From the NCBI RefSeq assembly GCF_005281835.1, contig NZ_RZIS01000004.1:424355-488354 (forward strand): a stretch of 64,000 nt of DNA, written 5' to 3'. Origin of the DNA: Vibrio profundi. Its GTDB lineage: Bacteria; Pseudomonadota; Gammaproteobacteria; Enterobacterales; Vibrionaceae. Under the pieces are notes generated by a model. The model saw only the letters and a list, made by a program, of their open reading frames with translations. It had not been told where the DNA came from and made no database searches. Position 1 is the stretch's first letter; each line of letters starts with the position of its first letter. This document shows, piece by piece, positions 1 to 9,601 of the stretch. A program made the position numbers and the translations under genes.

Positions 1-63
1 CTCACGCAGCATGTTGACGGTTTCATCTAGGCCGAAATTCAGTGGGATATAATCATTGTTCAT
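1..63 (-). CDS. liuA: Isovaleryl-CoA dehydrogenase, N-terminal fragment (runs off the left edge)
   Basis: Only the first 21 codons are in the window; the gene continues past base 1. The visible peptide begins MNNDYIPLNFGL and then DETVNMLRE, the usual N-terminus of gammaproteobacterial isovaleryl-CoA dehydrogenases, the FAD enzymes that oxidise isovaleryl-CoA to 3-methylcrotonyl-CoA in leucine breakdown. A GAGGAA ribosome binding site lies about 6 nt before the ATG at 63. It is 54 nt downstream of the MerR regulator on the same strand, so the two are probably co-transcribed, with the rest of the leucine (liu) genes further left. The assignment rests on a short peptide plus context. Confidence 0.75.
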   Translation of the reverse strand, partial: MNNDYIPLNFGLDETVNMLRE

Positions 64-117
64 GCTATTTCCTCATCTTCCTGTTCGATATGACGAGACG
101 CTTGTTCGTCATTCCCA

Positions 118-498
118 TTAATTGGGTTTAGAGCGATTGAGGGCTTGGTGGCAGCGCTCTCGTGCGGTATTGAGCTCGGTCATGACCACATTGATGTCGT
201 CGAGTTGTCTTTGTAGCAATAGCTGTTTTTCATCAATAATGTTGAGCATTTTTTCCAACTGCACATCACTTTGATTGGTGTCGTATAGCTCAAAAAGGTC
301 ACGAATTTCTGCTAACGAAAAGCCTAACCTTTTACCCCGTAAAATCAGCTTCAAACGGATTTTATCGCGTCGCTGATAGACCCTAGTATTGCCCTGACGG
401 CTTGGGTGGATTAGCCCCATATCTTCGTAAAAGCGAATACTGCGTGTCGTAATTTCGAACTCTTTGGCCAGTTCGCTAATCTTGAACGTATCCATCAT
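118..498 (-). CDS. liuR: MerR-family regulator of branched-chain amino acid catabolism (LiuR type)
   Basis: A 126-residue MerR protein: an N-terminal winged helix (FKISELAKEFEITTRSIRFY, then EDMGL) followed by a long coiled-coil helix (about residues 65-115). I chose the ATG at 498 because GGAGGG at 505-510 sits 6 nt upstream; an in-frame extension to 537 has no such site. It stands immediately upstream of isovaleryl-CoA dehydrogenase and divergent from a valine/isoleucine operon. In related proteobacteria LiuR occupies this place and represses liu genes. There is no cysteine-based metal site, so an acyl-CoA ligand is more likely than a metal. The palindromes at 604-619 and 633-648 are its likely operators (inference). 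Confidence 0.85.
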   Translation of the reverse strand: MMDTFKISELAKEFEITTRSIRFYEDMGLIHPSRQGNTRVYQRRDKIRLKLILRGKRLGFSLAEIRDLFELYDTNQSDVQLEKMLNIIDEKQLLLQRQLDDINVVMTELNTARERCHQALNRSKPN

Positions 499-603
499 TG
501 ATGTCCCTCCAACGCCGTGTTGCTGAGGAAAACACAAGAATTAGTGGCTTAATGAATAGCGTGTTTACTGTCCATTAAGTTTGACATGTTGCTCATTTGT
601 TTC

Positions 604-619
604 TTTACGTTTACGTAAA
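604..619. promoter_or_regulatory. Candidate LiuR operator 1 (divergent promoter region)
   Basis: TTTACGTTTACGTAAA is a palindrome of 7-nt arms around a central TT. Its other strand reads TTTACGTAAACGTAAA, matching two further sites in the window. Read rightwards, the left arm can serve as a -35 (TTTACG, 604-609), followed after 19 nt by TATGCT at 629-634. A 19-nt spacer is typical of MerR-controlled promoters. The promoter reading is inference; the palindrome is seen directly. Confidence 0.65.
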
Positions 620-632
620 TGTTAGTGCTATG

Positions 633-648
633 CTTACGTAAACGTCAA
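633..648. promoter_or_regulatory. Candidate LiuR operator 2 (divergent promoter region)
   Basis: CTTACGTAAACGTCAA fits TTnACGTAAACGTnAA with one mismatch at the first base. It lies 29 bp centre to centre from operator 1, nearly three helical turns. Read leftwards, TTGACG (648-643) is a good -35 for liuR, followed after 18 nt by TAACAT at 624-619. Each of the two operators would thus overlap the -35 of one of the two divergent promoters. Confidence 0.6.
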
Positions 649-791
649 GAAATGGCAGTTCAAAAAATAACCACAACTTTTGCTCTTTTGATTTACCGAT
701 TCGGCATGTGGACCCGATAATCCGATTCGTTAAAAAGGGCGGTCATTGAACTCGGTTACGGTATGTTTTGGCTGCGAATGAGGGTAACGCA

Positions 792-2006
792 ATGGATAAA
801 TCCGTTTGGATAGTTTCAGCTAAACGTACTCCGCTAGGCAGTTTTCAGGGCATGCTTCATGGTTTTTCTGCTCCTGAATTAGGGCAAATCGCCATACGCT
901 CAGCGCTTGAGTCTGCCGATATTCCATCTCACATCATTAATGAAGTTTTTATGGGGTGCGTGCTCCCCGCCGGATGCGGCCAAGCCCCCGCACGTCAAGC
1001 CGCATTAGGCGCTGAACTTCCTCACTCTGTTGGCTGTACCACCATTAACAAAGTATGTGGTTCAGGTATGAAAGCCGTAATGCTTACCCATGATCTGATT
1101 CGTTCGGGCTCGATTCAAAGTGGCGTCGCTGGTGGGATGGAAAGCATGACTAACGCGCCTTATCTATTAAAAGAATCACGAGGCGGCATGCGTTTAGGCC
1201 ATAAGTCCACTTATGACCACATGTTTTTGGACGGCCTTCAAGATGCCTATGAAGGCGAGCTAATGGGCGTGTATGCGCAGAAAGTAGCCGACCAATTACA
1301 ATTTAGCCGCAAGCAAATGGATGATTGGGCCTCAATGTCCGCGCAACGAGCATTGCAAGCTCAACAGCAGAGCCTATTTGCTGATGAGCTCGCGACAGTG
1401 GAAGTCAAAAATCGCAAAACCAAACAAGTGGATGTGCTTGATTTTGATGAACACCCTCAAGAAATAGATTTAGAAAAAATTAGTCAGCTTCGCCCTGCGT
1501 TTGCGGAGCAAGGAACGGTGACGGCCGCCAACTCGAGTTCGATTTCAGATGGCGCAGCGGCACTGGTGTTGATGGATTCGGTGGTAGCGGAACAACACGG
1601 GTATACACCGTTAGCCATTATAAAAGGTCACTCGACACATGCGCGTAAGCCATCGGAATTTACATTGGCTCCGGTGTTCGCCATTGAGCAGTTATTGTCG
1701 CAGTTAGATTGGTCAATTGGCGAGGTCGACTTATGGGAAATCAACGAAGCGTTTGCAGTGGTCACTCAAATAGCGGTGCACCAACTTGGGCTGGATATTG
1801 AAAAAGTGAACATTAAAGGTGGCGCGTGCGCGCTTGGGCATCCGATCGGTGCCAGTGGTGCACGGATTTTGGTCACTTTGATTCATAGCTTAAAGCAAAT
1901 GCAAGCCGCGACAGACAACCAGCATAAAAAGACCATGCGTGGTGTAGCGTCACTGTGTATTGGTGGCGGAGAAGCAACGGCCATAGGAATTGAAGTGCCT
2001 TTGTAG
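792..2006 (+). CDS. Thiolase (acetyl-CoA C-acyltransferase)
   Basis: A 404-residue thiolase, the usual family length. The active-site cysteine is in [10 protein letters not shown] (about residue 90). The C-terminal half carries NEAFAV, the [13 protein letters not shown] block with its catalytic histidine, and the second cysteine in [11 protein letters not shown]. The ATG at 792 follows GAGGG (780-784) by 7 nt and is preferred over an upstream TTG at 768. As first gene of the valine/isoleucine operon it probably cleaves 2-methylacetoacetyl-CoA to propionyl-CoA and acetyl-CoA, the last step of isoleucine breakdown; it may also act on acetoacetyl-CoA from the leucine branch. The exact substrate cannot be read from sequence. 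Confidence 0.9.
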   Translation: MDKSVWIVSAKRTPLGSFQGMLHGFSAPELGQIAIRSALESADIPSHIINEVFMGCVLPAGCGQAPARQAALGAELPHSVGCTTINKVCGSGMKAVMLTHDLIRSGSIQSGVAGGMESMTNAPYLLKESRGGMRLGHKSTYDHMFLDGLQDAYEGELMGVYAQKVADQLQFSRKQMDDWASMSAQRALQAQQQSLFADELATVEVKNRKTKQVDVLDFDEHPQEIDLEKISQLRPAFAEQGTVTAANSSSISDGAAALVLMDSVVAEQHGYTPLAIIKGHSTHARKPSEFTLAPVFAIEQLLSQLDWSIGEVDLWEINEAFAVVTQIAVHQLGLDIEKVNIKGGACALGHPIGASGARILVTLIHSLKQMQAATDNQHKKTMRGVASLCIGGGEATAIGIEVPL

Positions 2007-2119
2007 GCTGTAAATGGCCAAGTTGAGGCTACACATTGTAGCAAGCAGATTAGTTTGAAATTCGTCGACCCGTAAAGGTGTGGTGAGTAGGGTTGGCATA
2101 ATCTAAAAGGAAGAATGCG

Positions 2120-3610
2120 ATGAAGTCAGTTCCCTTATTAATTGGTGGTGAGTTTCGTCAATCAGAAACACGTGAATGGGTCGATGTCACCAACCCCGCG
2201 ACGAATCAAGTGATTGCCAATCTACCTTGTGCAACTGAAAGTGAAATGGAGCAAGCGATAGAAAGCGCAGCGCAAACCTTTCAATCATGGAAGCAGGTTG
2301 CGGTGCCTGAACGAGCAAGACTGATGCTGCGATACCAGCATTTGTTGAAAGAGTATCATGATGATCTTGCCATTTTACTTTCTCATGAAACCGGAAAAAC
2401 GATTGCTGATGCCAAAGGAGACGTTTGGCGTGGGATCGAGGTGGTGGAGCAAGCTGCCAATATCGCCAGCAATATGATGGGCGAAATGGTAGAAAATGTT
2501 GCGACTGATATCGATACTTACTCTATTACTCAACCGCTCGGTGTGTGTTGCGGTATTACGCCCTTTAATTTCCCTGCAATGATTCCGTTATGGATGTTTC
2601 CAATAGCAATAGCAAGTGGGAACACCTTTGTGCTTAAGCCTTCTGAGCAGGTACCGCTTACTTCTATTCGCATGGCCGAACTGTTTGAGCAAGCAGGCGC
2701 GCCGAAAGGTGTCTTGCAAATTGTTCACGGCCGAAAAGAGCAGGTCGACTATCTACTGTCACACCCTGATATTCGTACTATTTCTTTCGTCGGTTCAGTG
2801 CCTGTTGCTCAGTATATCTATCAGCAAGGCACTAAGAACTTCAAGCGGGTTCAAGCCTTTGCCGGAGCGAAAAACCATATGGTGATAATGCCCGATGCAA
2901 ACAAAGAACAAGTGGTCAACAATCTTGTTGGAGCGTCCGTTGGTGCGGCGGGTCAGCGTTGTATGGCGATATCGGTGGCGGTATTCGTTGGGGGAACTAA
3001 GCAATGGATCCCTGACTTAAAAGCCGAAATGGCAAAAATTCAGCCTGGTGCCTGGGACGATGAGAGTGCGGGTTATGGGCCGTTAATCAGCAAGCAAGCT
3101 AAAGAGCGAGTATTGAAGTTAATCCAAGAAGGGAAAGACCAAGGAGCAGTGTGTGAATTAGATGGAAGTCAGTGCATGGTTGATGGGTTCCCGGATGGAA
3201 ACTGGGTGGGGCCGACTTTATTTAGTGGCGTAACCACGGAAATGTCTATCTACCAGCAAGAAATTTTTGGACCAGTGCTTGTCTGTTTGGAAGTCGACAC
3301 CCTAGAAGATGCAATTGCTTTAATTAACGAGAACCCTTACGGGAACGGTACATCCATATTTACGGCAAATGGCGCTGCGGCGCGTAAATATCAACATGAG
3401 ATCCAAGTAGGGCAAGTCGGTATTAATGTCCCTATTCCAGTGCCATTACCCTTCTTCTCATTTACGGGCTGGCGAGGCAGTTTCTATGGTGACTTGCATG
3501 CTTATGGTAAGCAGGCGGTACGTTTTTATACTGAAACTAAGACGGTCACTTCACGTTGGTTTGATGATGATATTCCGTCTGGTCCCAACATGACTATCCA
3601 ATTGAAATAA
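2120..3610 (+). CDS. mmsA: Methylmalonate-semialdehyde dehydrogenase (CoA-acylating)
   Basis: A 496-residue aldehyde dehydrogenase. The catalytic cysteine is in [11 protein letters not shown] (about residue 281), and the C-terminal block [20 protein letters not shown], followed by [13 protein letters not shown], is diagnostic of the MMSDH subfamily, which uses NAD+ and CoA to make propionyl-CoA from methylmalonate semialdehyde. This is the final valine step. AAGGAA lies 7 nt before the ATG. It is the second gene of the operon, 113 nt after the thiolase. Confidence 0.95.
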   Translation: MKSVPLLIGGEFRQSETREWVDVTNPATNQVIANLPCATESEMEQAIESAAQTFQSWKQVAVPERARLMLRYQHLLKEYHDDLAILLSHETGKTIADAKGDVWRGIEVVEQAANIASNMMGEMVENVATDIDTYSITQPLGVCCGITPFNFPAMIPLWMFPIAIASGNTFVLKPSEQVPLTSIRMAELFEQAGAPKGVLQIVHGRKEQVDYLLSHPDIRTISFVGSVPVAQYIYQQGTKNFKRVQAFAGAKNHMVIMPDANKEQVVNNLVGASVGAAGQRCMAISVAVFVGGTKQWIPDLKAEMAKIQPGAWDDESAGYGPLISKQAKERVLKLIQEGKDQGAVCELDGSQCMVDGFPDGNWVGPTLFSGVTTEMSIYQQEIFGPVLVCLEVDTLEDAIALINENPYGNGTSIFTANGAAARKYQHEIQVGQVGINVPIPVPLPFFSFTGWRGSFYGDLHAYGKQAVRFYTETKTVTSRWFDDDIPSGPNMTIQLK

Positions 3611-3646
3611 AGGGTTAAATGTTTGAGATAACTAGGTGGGCTGATT

Positions 3647-4801
3647 ATGGATTTTGAATTGAATGAAGACCAACGCGCATTTTCTGAAACGGCTTATCAA
3701 TTTGCTTTAGACAGATTGAGCCCGATGGCAGCGGAATGGGATGAAAAACAGATATTCCCCAAAGACGTATTAAAAGAAGCGGGGGAGCTTGGCTTCCTTA
3801 GTTTGTATACACCAGAAGAGCAAGGCGGGCTAGGTTTAAGCCGTTTAGATTCATCAATCATCTTTGAGCAGCTCGCGATGGGGTGCACATCAACAACGGC
3901 GTTTATGACGATTCACAATATGGTGACTTGGATGACCGCAAGCTTCGCTCGTGATTCGGTTAAGGCGCAATATTGTGATCGTTTGATCACAGGGGACTGG
4001 CTGGGATCGTACTGCCTAACTGAGCCTAATGCAGGATCGGACGCAGCGTCTTTAACGACTACTGCGGTGAAGCAAGGCGATCATTATCTGCTGAATGGTG
4101 GCAAAACCTTTATATCCGGTGCTGGCGAAACCGACTTGCTGGTGGTGATGGCGAGAACGGGTGAGCAGGGCGCAAAAGGGGTTTCTGCATTTGTGGTACC
4201 TGCGGATGCCGAAGGGATAAGCTACGGACGTAAAGAACCCAAAATGGGTTGGAACAGCCAGCCTACGCGAGCAATTACATTCGATAATGTTTCTATCCCA
4301 GCGGACCACTTGTTAGGTGAAGAAGGGCAAGGATTTGTTTTTGCGATGAAAGGTCTGGATGGCGGGCGGATTAATATCGCGACCTGTTCAATTGGTACTG
4401 CCCAGCAAGCTTTGAATCAAGCAACGCAATATATGCAAGAACGAAAACAGTTCGGTAAAAACTTAGCGCAGTTTCAAGGTCTACAATTCAAATTAGCAGA
4501 CATGGCAACGGAGTTAGTAGCCGCTCGTCAATTAGTGCGTTATGCCGCGAGTAAGCTCGATAAACAAGACCCTGAAGCGACGGCTTATTGCGCAATGGCC
4601 AAGCGCTTTGCGACAGATGTAGGGTTTAGAGTTTGCGACCAAGCGCTTCAACTTTATGGCGGTTATGGCTACATCAAAGAATACCCAATGGAGCGCTATT
4701 TCAGAGATGTTCGTGTACATCAAATTTTAGAAGGCACCAATGAAATTATGCGTTTGATTGTTGCGCGTCGATTGCTCGCAGAGGGGGCTAATATCTTATA
4801 G
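3647..4801 (+). CDS. Acyl-CoA dehydrogenase (probable isobutyryl/2-methylbutyryl-CoA dehydrogenase)
   Basis: A 384-residue FAD flavoprotein of the short-chain acyl-CoA dehydrogenase family. Visible features are CLTEPNAGSDAAS in the substrate/flavin region, the C-terminal FAD-binding stretch QLYGGYGYIKEYPMERYFRD, and the catalytic glutamate in LEGTNEIM. Within this operon it should oxidise isobutyryl-CoA to methacrylyl-CoA (valine) and 2-methylbutyryl-CoA to tiglyl-CoA (isoleucine). Electrons would pass to ETF, encoded at 22498-24290. Chain specificity is inferred from the neighbours. Confidence 0.9.
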   Translation: MDFELNEDQRAFSETAYQFALDRLSPMAAEWDEKQIFPKDVLKEAGELGFLSLYTPEEQGGLGLSRLDSSIIFEQLAMGCTSTTAFMTIHNMVTWMTASFARDSVKAQYCDRLITGDWLGSYCLTEPNAGSDAASLTTTAVKQGDHYLLNGGKTFISGAGETDLLVVMARTGEQGAKGVSAFVVPADAEGISYGRKEPKMGWNSQPTRAITFDNVSIPADHLLGEEGQGFVFAMKGLDGGRINIATCSIGTAQQALNQATQYMQERKQFGKNLAQFQGLQFKLADMATELVAARQLVRYAASKLDKQDPEATAYCAMAKRFATDVGFRVCDQALQLYGGYGYIKEYPMERYFRDVRVHQILEGTNEIMRLIVARRLLAEGANIL

Positions 4802-4886
4802 GGCGAAGAAGGTTGCTGTTCATCTATCTACATTAAAAATCGATATTGGTCGCCATGTTTATCAACGGATTTAAGGAAGTGTGTTT

Positions 4887-5687
4887 ATGTCTCACCATTT
4901 AGAGAACCCAAAAGAGTCGGCTATTCAATTGGACATTCAAGGGCACACCGCAGTGTTAACCATGAATAACCCTCCGGCTAATACGTGGACTGAAAGTAGC
5001 CTAGATGAGCTTAAACACACGATTCTAGCCTTAAACGAAGACAATAATGTCTACGCTTTAGTCATTACTGGCCAAGGCGAAAAGTTCTTTTCTGCGGGGG
5101 CAGATCTGAATTTGTTTGCCGACGGAGACAAAACGACCGCATTTGATATGGCGCGAGCGTTCTCTGAAGCGTTTGAAACTTTGTCTTGTTTTCGGGGCGT
5201 TTCTATCGCAGCGATTAATGGTTACGCGATGGGTGGCGGGCTGGAAGTGGCGCTGGCGTGCGATATTCGGATAGCAGAGGAGCAAGCGGTAATGGCGTTA
5301 CCAGAAGCAAAAGTTGGCTTGCTACCTTGTGCGGGTGGGACGCAAAACCTAACGGCATTAGTCGGGGAGGGGTGGGCGAAACGCATCATATTGTGCGGAG
5401 AACAAGTGAAACCTGAACAAGCACTACAAATAAGATTGATTGAAGAAATTGTGCCGCAAGGGCAGTCGCTCGAAAGTGCGGTTGCATTGGCAAGCTCGGT
5501 CGCTAATCAGTCGCCTTCTTCTGTGACGGCTTGTAAATCTTTGATTCAAAACACGCGTTACTCACCGTTGAATCAAGGGCTAATGAAAGAGCGTGAATTG
5601 TTTGTGAAGTTGTTTGATACACAAGACCAAACGGAAGGGGTCAATGCCTTTTTACAAAAGCGTAAGCCCGAGTGGAAAAATCAATAA
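4887..5687 (+). CDS. Enoyl-CoA hydratase (valine/isoleucine pathway)
   Basis: A 266-residue crotonase-fold protein. The oxyanion-hole segment FFSAGADLN (about residues 69-77), AINGYAMGGGLEVALACD with the first catalytic glutamate, and PEAKVGLLPCAGGTQ with the second are all present, so hydratase activity is expected. The ATG at 4887 is preferred over a GTG at 4881 because AAGGA (4873-4877) is 9 nt from the former and only 3 nt from the latter. It would hydrate methacrylyl-CoA and tiglyl-CoA made by the preceding dehydrogenase. Confidence 0.9.
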   Translation: MSHHLENPKESAIQLDIQGHTAVLTMNNPPANTWTESSLDELKHTILALNEDNNVYALVITGQGEKFFSAGADLNLFADGDKTTAFDMARAFSEAFETLSCFRGVSIAAINGYAMGGGLEVALACDIRIAEEQAVMALPEAKVGLLPCAGGTQNLTALVGEGWAKRIILCGEQVKPEQALQIRLIEEIVPQGQSLESAVALASSVANQSPSSVTACKSLIQNTRYSPLNQGLMKERELFVKLFDTQDQTEGVNAFLQKRKPEWKNQ

Positions 5688-5769
5688 CGAGAATCGCAGT
5701 GAAACGGCAAGCTAAGAGCTACTTAGTGCTACGCGATTTGGAATCCTTTGAAGATTTGTCGGAGGGAAT

Positions 5770-6915
5770 ATGGCAGGGAAAGTCAGGTTTGACAGGCTTA
5801 ATTGTACTGACAGTTATCATCAAATTGGTGTCGCGACGTTAGATAACCCTGAATCATTAAACGCACTGACATTTGATATGTTAGCGCAATTGAATCAGCA
5901 ACTGCTGGATTGGCAGGCCGATGAACACATCGTGTGTGTTCTCATCAATGGTGAAGGCTCAAAAGCCTTTTGTGCAGGGGGCGATGTTCGCACCATGCAT
6001 ACTGTGATGAGCAAGCAGTCTAAGTCCGATGCTGAGCAATTTTGTACTCGCTATTTTTCGTTGGAATACCAGTGTGACTATTTGATTCATACTTACCCTA
6101 AGCCAATTATCGCGTGGGGTGAAGGCATCGTAATGGGCGGTGGCATGGGTGTGTTTATGGGAGCGAGCCATAAAGTCGTGACACCAAAATCACGTTTGGC
6201 GATGCCTGAAGTGAGTATCGGTTTATTCCCAGATGTAGGCGGGACATGGTTTCTAAACCGCTTGGAAGTTGGCGTAGGTTTGTTCCTTGGCTTAACCGGG
6301 ACTATGGTCAACTCCAGCGATGCTGTGGAGCTTCACCTTGGGGACTATCTATTGTTACCTGAACATCGAGATCAACTGTGTGATCAGCTTCAGTCGATCC
6401 AGTGGCTTAGTGCTAACGATCATTATTCAGTGATCAATGAGCTATTGGAAAGCCTAACCGTAGAGGCAGTGACGCATCAACCAGAGCACCAAATCGTCCC
6501 ATTCTTATCACGGATCGAGTTTGCTTGTCGAAGTAATGATTTGGCCTTAATTCGTCAGAGCTTGCTTGATATTGAAATCTCGGGTGCAACACCGGATCAA
6601 GCGAAATGGCTTGAAACGGCGCAACGTTCCTTATTAGCGGGAAGTCCTATTACCTCACACATCGTATTTCGTCAGATCAAGCACTATCACGACCTCTCTC
6701 TGGCAGATTGCTTTCGGTTAGAACTGAACTTAGCGGTACGAAGTGGCATGTTAGGTGAGTTCCAAGAAGGGGTTAGAGCGCGGCTGATCGACAAATGTGG
6801 TGAACCAAACTGGATGTTCGAGACAGTTTACGATGTTGATAAAAAAGTGATGGATACATTGTTTACTCCTTTGTGGCGCGACGATGAGCACCCTTTGTCT
6901 CAGCTGGGCAAATAA
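5770..6915 (+). CDS. 3-hydroxyisobutyryl-CoA hydrolase
   Basis: A 381-residue crotonase-superfamily protein, longer than a hydratase and the usual HIBCH length. It shows KAFCAGGDVRTMH, GEGIVMGGGMGVF, and the HIBCH signature PEVSIGLFPDVGGTWFLNRL, where glutamate and aspartate carry out thioester hydrolysis. It releases free 3-hydroxyisobutyrate from its CoA ester, the committed valine step that also removes toxic methacrylyl-CoA. A GGAGGG site precedes the ATG. It lies directly between the hydratase and mmsB, matching reaction order. Confidence 0.93.
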   Translation: MAGKVRFDRLNCTDSYHQIGVATLDNPESLNALTFDMLAQLNQQLLDWQADEHIVCVLINGEGSKAFCAGGDVRTMHTVMSKQSKSDAEQFCTRYFSLEYQCDYLIHTYPKPIIAWGEGIVMGGGMGVFMGASHKVVTPKSRLAMPEVSIGLFPDVGGTWFLNRLEVGVGLFLGLTGTMVNSSDAVELHLGDYLLLPEHRDQLCDQLQSIQWLSANDHYSVINELLESLTVEAVTHQPEHQIVPFLSRIEFACRSNDLALIRQSLLDIEISGATPDQAKWLETAQRSLLAGSPITSHIVFRQIKHYHDLSLADCFRLELNLAVRSGMLGEFQEGVRARLIDKCGEPNWMFETVYDVDKKVMDTLFTPLWRDDEHPLSQLGK

Positions 6916-6973
6916 GTTTTAGTTGAACGAACCATTCTAATTTCACTAACTACCTCACTTGAGGAGGCGTTTC

Positions 6974-7894
6974 ATGAGTACCATTGCATTTATTGGACTA
7001 GGTAACATGGGTGGTCCTATGGCGGAAAACCTGTTGAAAGCCGGGTTTTCTGTACGAGTTTTTGATTTGAACGAGGCAGCAGCCAAGAAGCTGGAGCCAT
7101 TAGGTGCGGTTGTTTCGCACTCTGTCAAAGAAGTGGTCACAGGGGCGACAACGGTGATCACTATGCTGCCAGCGGGTGCGCATGTACGAGCGGTTTACCT
7201 TGGCGAGGCTGAGCAAGATAACTCAAATAGTGTGGGTTTGTTGGATGTCGTGAGTCAGGACACCTTTCTGATTGACTCGTCTACTATTGATCCGGAAACC
7301 GCGAAGTTGGTGGCCAATGAAGCGGATAAGAAAGGACTGCAGTTTGTTGATGCACCTGTATCGGGCGGTGTAGCAGGCGCTAAAGCCGCCACTTTAACGT
7401 TTATTGTGGGTGGAACGGATGCTGCGTTCGAAAAAGCGGAAGCTGTGCTGAAGTTCGTTGGTAAGAATGTCTTCCATGCTGGTAATGCTGGCGATGGCCA
7501 AATGGCGAAAATTTGTAATAACTTGATGCTAGGAATTTTAATGTCTGGGACCTGCGAAGCGCTGAACTTAGGCATCGATAATGGACTCAACCCTAAGGTG
7601 CTTTCTGACATCATGTTACAAAGCTCTGGCCGAAATTGGGCTTTGGAGCTGTATAACCCTTGCCCAGGTGTTATGGAAAACTCGCCAGCCAGCAATCAAT
7701 ATAAGCCGGGCTTTATGAGTAAGCTTATGTTGAAAGATTTGGGCTTGGGAATGGACGCCGCTATTCAAAGCCAGTCTTCGATACCAATGGGGACGTTAGC
7801 GCGAAACCTTTATGCATTTCACAACGCCGACGGTAATGAAGAGCTAGACTTCTCGAGTTTGTTCGAGTTTTACCAACATCAAACCAAACAGTAA
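6974..7894 (+). CDS. mmsB: 3-hydroxyisobutyrate dehydrogenase
   Basis: A 306-residue beta-hydroxyacid dehydrogenase. The N-terminal Rossmann motif is FIGLGNMGGPMAENL; the substrate-binding motif is DAPVSGGVAGAKAATL; the catalytic lysine is in GDGQMAKICNN. It oxidises 3-hydroxyisobutyrate to methylmalonate semialdehyde with NAD+, feeding mmsA. The start at 6974 was chosen because GAGGAGG (6961-6967) is 6 nt upstream; an earlier in-frame start at 6959 would overlap that site. Confidence 0.95.
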   Translation: MSTIAFIGLGNMGGPMAENLLKAGFSVRVFDLNEAAAKKLEPLGAVVSHSVKEVVTGATTVITMLPAGAHVRAVYLGEAEQDNSNSVGLLDVVSQDTFLIDSSTIDPETAKLVANEADKKGLQFVDAPVSGGVAGAKAATLTFIVGGTDAAFEKAEAVLKFVGKNVFHAGNAGDGQMAKICNNLMLGILMSGTCEALNLGIDNGLNPKVLSDIMLQSSGRNWALELYNPCPGVMENSPASNQYKPGFMSKLMLKDLGLGMDAAIQSQSSIPMGTLARNLYAFHNADGNEELDFSSLFEFYQHQTKQ

Positions 7895-7999
7895 ATGGGA
7901 TGACCGCTAGGGCTTTTAGCCCGTAAAGGCCGTATCAAGGTTAGCCTGTAAATACAGCATTTAGGCGATAGATTTGCATGTCGCAAATGGAGAGTGATG

Positions 8000-8758
8000 A
8001 TGAACTTAAAAGAAAGCGTGATAGCGATAACTGGGGCTGGTCAAGGGTTAGGGCAAATGATGGCGATTACACTTGCTCAATCTGGCGCCGAACTTGCCTT
8101 ACTTGACGTTAACGAAGACGCGTTAAGAGAAACTCAAGATCAATGCCATATGCTTGGGGTTAAAGCGCTGACTTATAAAGTGAATGTGACCAATGAGCCG
8201 GAAGTGGAGCAGACGTTCTCTGATATTGTTGAAGATTTTGGACAATTAGACGGGCTCATTAATAACGCGGGAATCCTACGAGACGGTCTGTTGATAAAGG
8301 CTAAAGATGGCGAAATCAGTAAGATGTCGTTAGAGCAGTTTAATTCGGTGATTGATGTAAACCTAACAGGCACATTCCTATGCGGAAGAGAAGCGGCCGC
8401 TAAAATGATAGAAACCGAGCGCAAGGGCGTCATTATTAATATATCGAGTGTGGCTCGTGCGGGGAATATCGGTCAATCCAACTATTCGGCTTCCAAAGCG
8501 GCTGTCGCTTCACTGGCAACGTGCTGGGCTAAGGAGTTGGCCCGATACGGGATTCGCGCTGCTGCAATCGCTCCGGGAATCGTTCAAACGGCTATGGCGG
8601 CAAGTTTAAAACCAGAGGCAATAGAGCGATTGAACAAAATGGTTCCCGTTGGGCGAATTGGCGAAACCAGCGAAATTGCACATGCGGCCAAGTATATTTT
8701 TGAGAACGACTACTTTACCGGTCGAGTTTTAGAAGTGGATGGCGGTATGCGTATGTAA
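8000..8758 (+). CDS. Short-chain dehydrogenase (probable 3-hydroxy-2-methylbutyryl-CoA dehydrogenase)
   Basis: A 252-residue classical SDR with the cofactor motif TGAGQGLG, the NNAG motif, and the catalytic YSASK preceded by the conserved serine (NISSVARAG). Three adjacent start codons (7994, 7997, 8000) exist; the ATG at 8000 gives the best spacing from GGAGAG. It closes the operon. A dehydrogenase for 3-hydroxy-2-methylbutyryl-CoA is the only isoleucine step not otherwise encoded here, so I infer that role; a FabG-like reductase cannot be excluded by sequence. Confidence 0.85.
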   Translation: MNLKESVIAITGAGQGLGQMMAITLAQSGAELALLDVNEDALRETQDQCHMLGVKALTYKVNVTNEPEVEQTFSDIVEDFGQLDGLINNAGILRDGLLIKAKDGEISKMSLEQFNSVIDVNLTGTFLCGREAAAKMIETERKGVIINISSVARAGNIGQSNYSASKAAVASLATCWAKELARYGIRAAAIAPGIVQTAMAASLKPEAIERLNKMVPVGRIGETSEIAHAAKYIFENDYFTGRVLEVDGGMRM

Positions 8759-8892
8759 GGCGGAGACTCCTTTTACATTTGATTGAGAACAACTTCTATA
8801 GAAACAGTGGCTGTTTAGCATTGTGAATGTTATTGGTGCCGTATAGGATGTTGTTACTACGTTTACTTAATGAATTGTGAAATGGAGTTGTA

Positions 8893-9441
8893 ATGAAAGT
8901 CAGACAAGCCGCCTTAGCGGATATCCCTCAGCTAGTTGAATTACAGCATCAGTGCCACATTACGAATCTTGATGAAGTGGAAAAAGCGGATGGATTTCTG
9001 AATACCGTTCTGAGTGATGCGTTATTAGAAACGGCAATACTCAACGAGCAGTGCGTTTATATTGCTGAAGTTGATGGTGTTGCGGCTGGGCTAGCGGTAT
9101 GCGCTTCATGGCAATACTGGTCGATTTCACCAACGTTAAGCAAGCTTTCAGAGCAGCTGTCTACGATTAAAATTGAGTCACAATCTCTATCTCGTGAGAA
9201 CAGTTATTTTTGGGGGCCTGTGTGTGTAAGTAAAGCATTTCGTGGCCAGGGAGTGTTTGAGGCACTGTTTACTCAAAGTCGTTCTGCGCTTTCATCTAAG
9301 TACAAGTTTGTATACACCTACGTTCATCAGGACAATCACCGCTCTTATATCGCTCACACAAAAAAAGCACAATTTACCAAAGTAAAAAGCATCACCTTGA
9401 ATGAAGAGCCTTTTGATGAATTAGTCAGAGTCACCGCTTGA
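8893..9441 (+). CDS. GNAT-family N-acetyltransferase
   Basis: A 182-residue single-domain acetyltransferase. The acetyl-CoA binding motif A is VCVSKAFRGQGVFEALF (about residues 112-128), with a Q/RxxGxG/A-like loop, and motif B around YVHQDNHRSY. A GGAG site precedes the ATG. It follows the valine/isoleucine operon by 134 nt with no obvious terminator between them, but nothing ties it to that pathway. The substrate is unknown. Confidence 0.8.
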   Translation: MKVRQAALADIPQLVELQHQCHITNLDEVEKADGFLNTVLSDALLETAILNEQCVYIAEVDGVAAGLAVCASWQYWSISPTLSKLSEQLSTIKIESQSLSRENSYFWGPVCVSKAFRGQGVFEALFTQSRSALSSKYKFVYTYVHQDNHRSYIAHTKKAQFTKVKSITLNEEPFDELVRVTA

Positions 9442-9601
9442 GCATACAATGCGTGGTTATTTCTGTCCTCTAGTGCAGGCTCTCAAGATAGGTTACTTGC
9501 GTTAGGTGGGACTGGTTCGCGATAATATCTTCTCCAAAGAGCCTGTATTTAAGTAGTGCGCCCCCGCGCAGTGTGGCTTTAGTTGACCCAAGAGATAAGC
9601 G

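Noticed and set aside
8856..8872. Possible fourth LiuR site (ACTACGTTTACTTAA)
   Set aside because: Only one half fits TTnACGT; the palindrome is broken and it is upstream of an unrelated GNAT gene.
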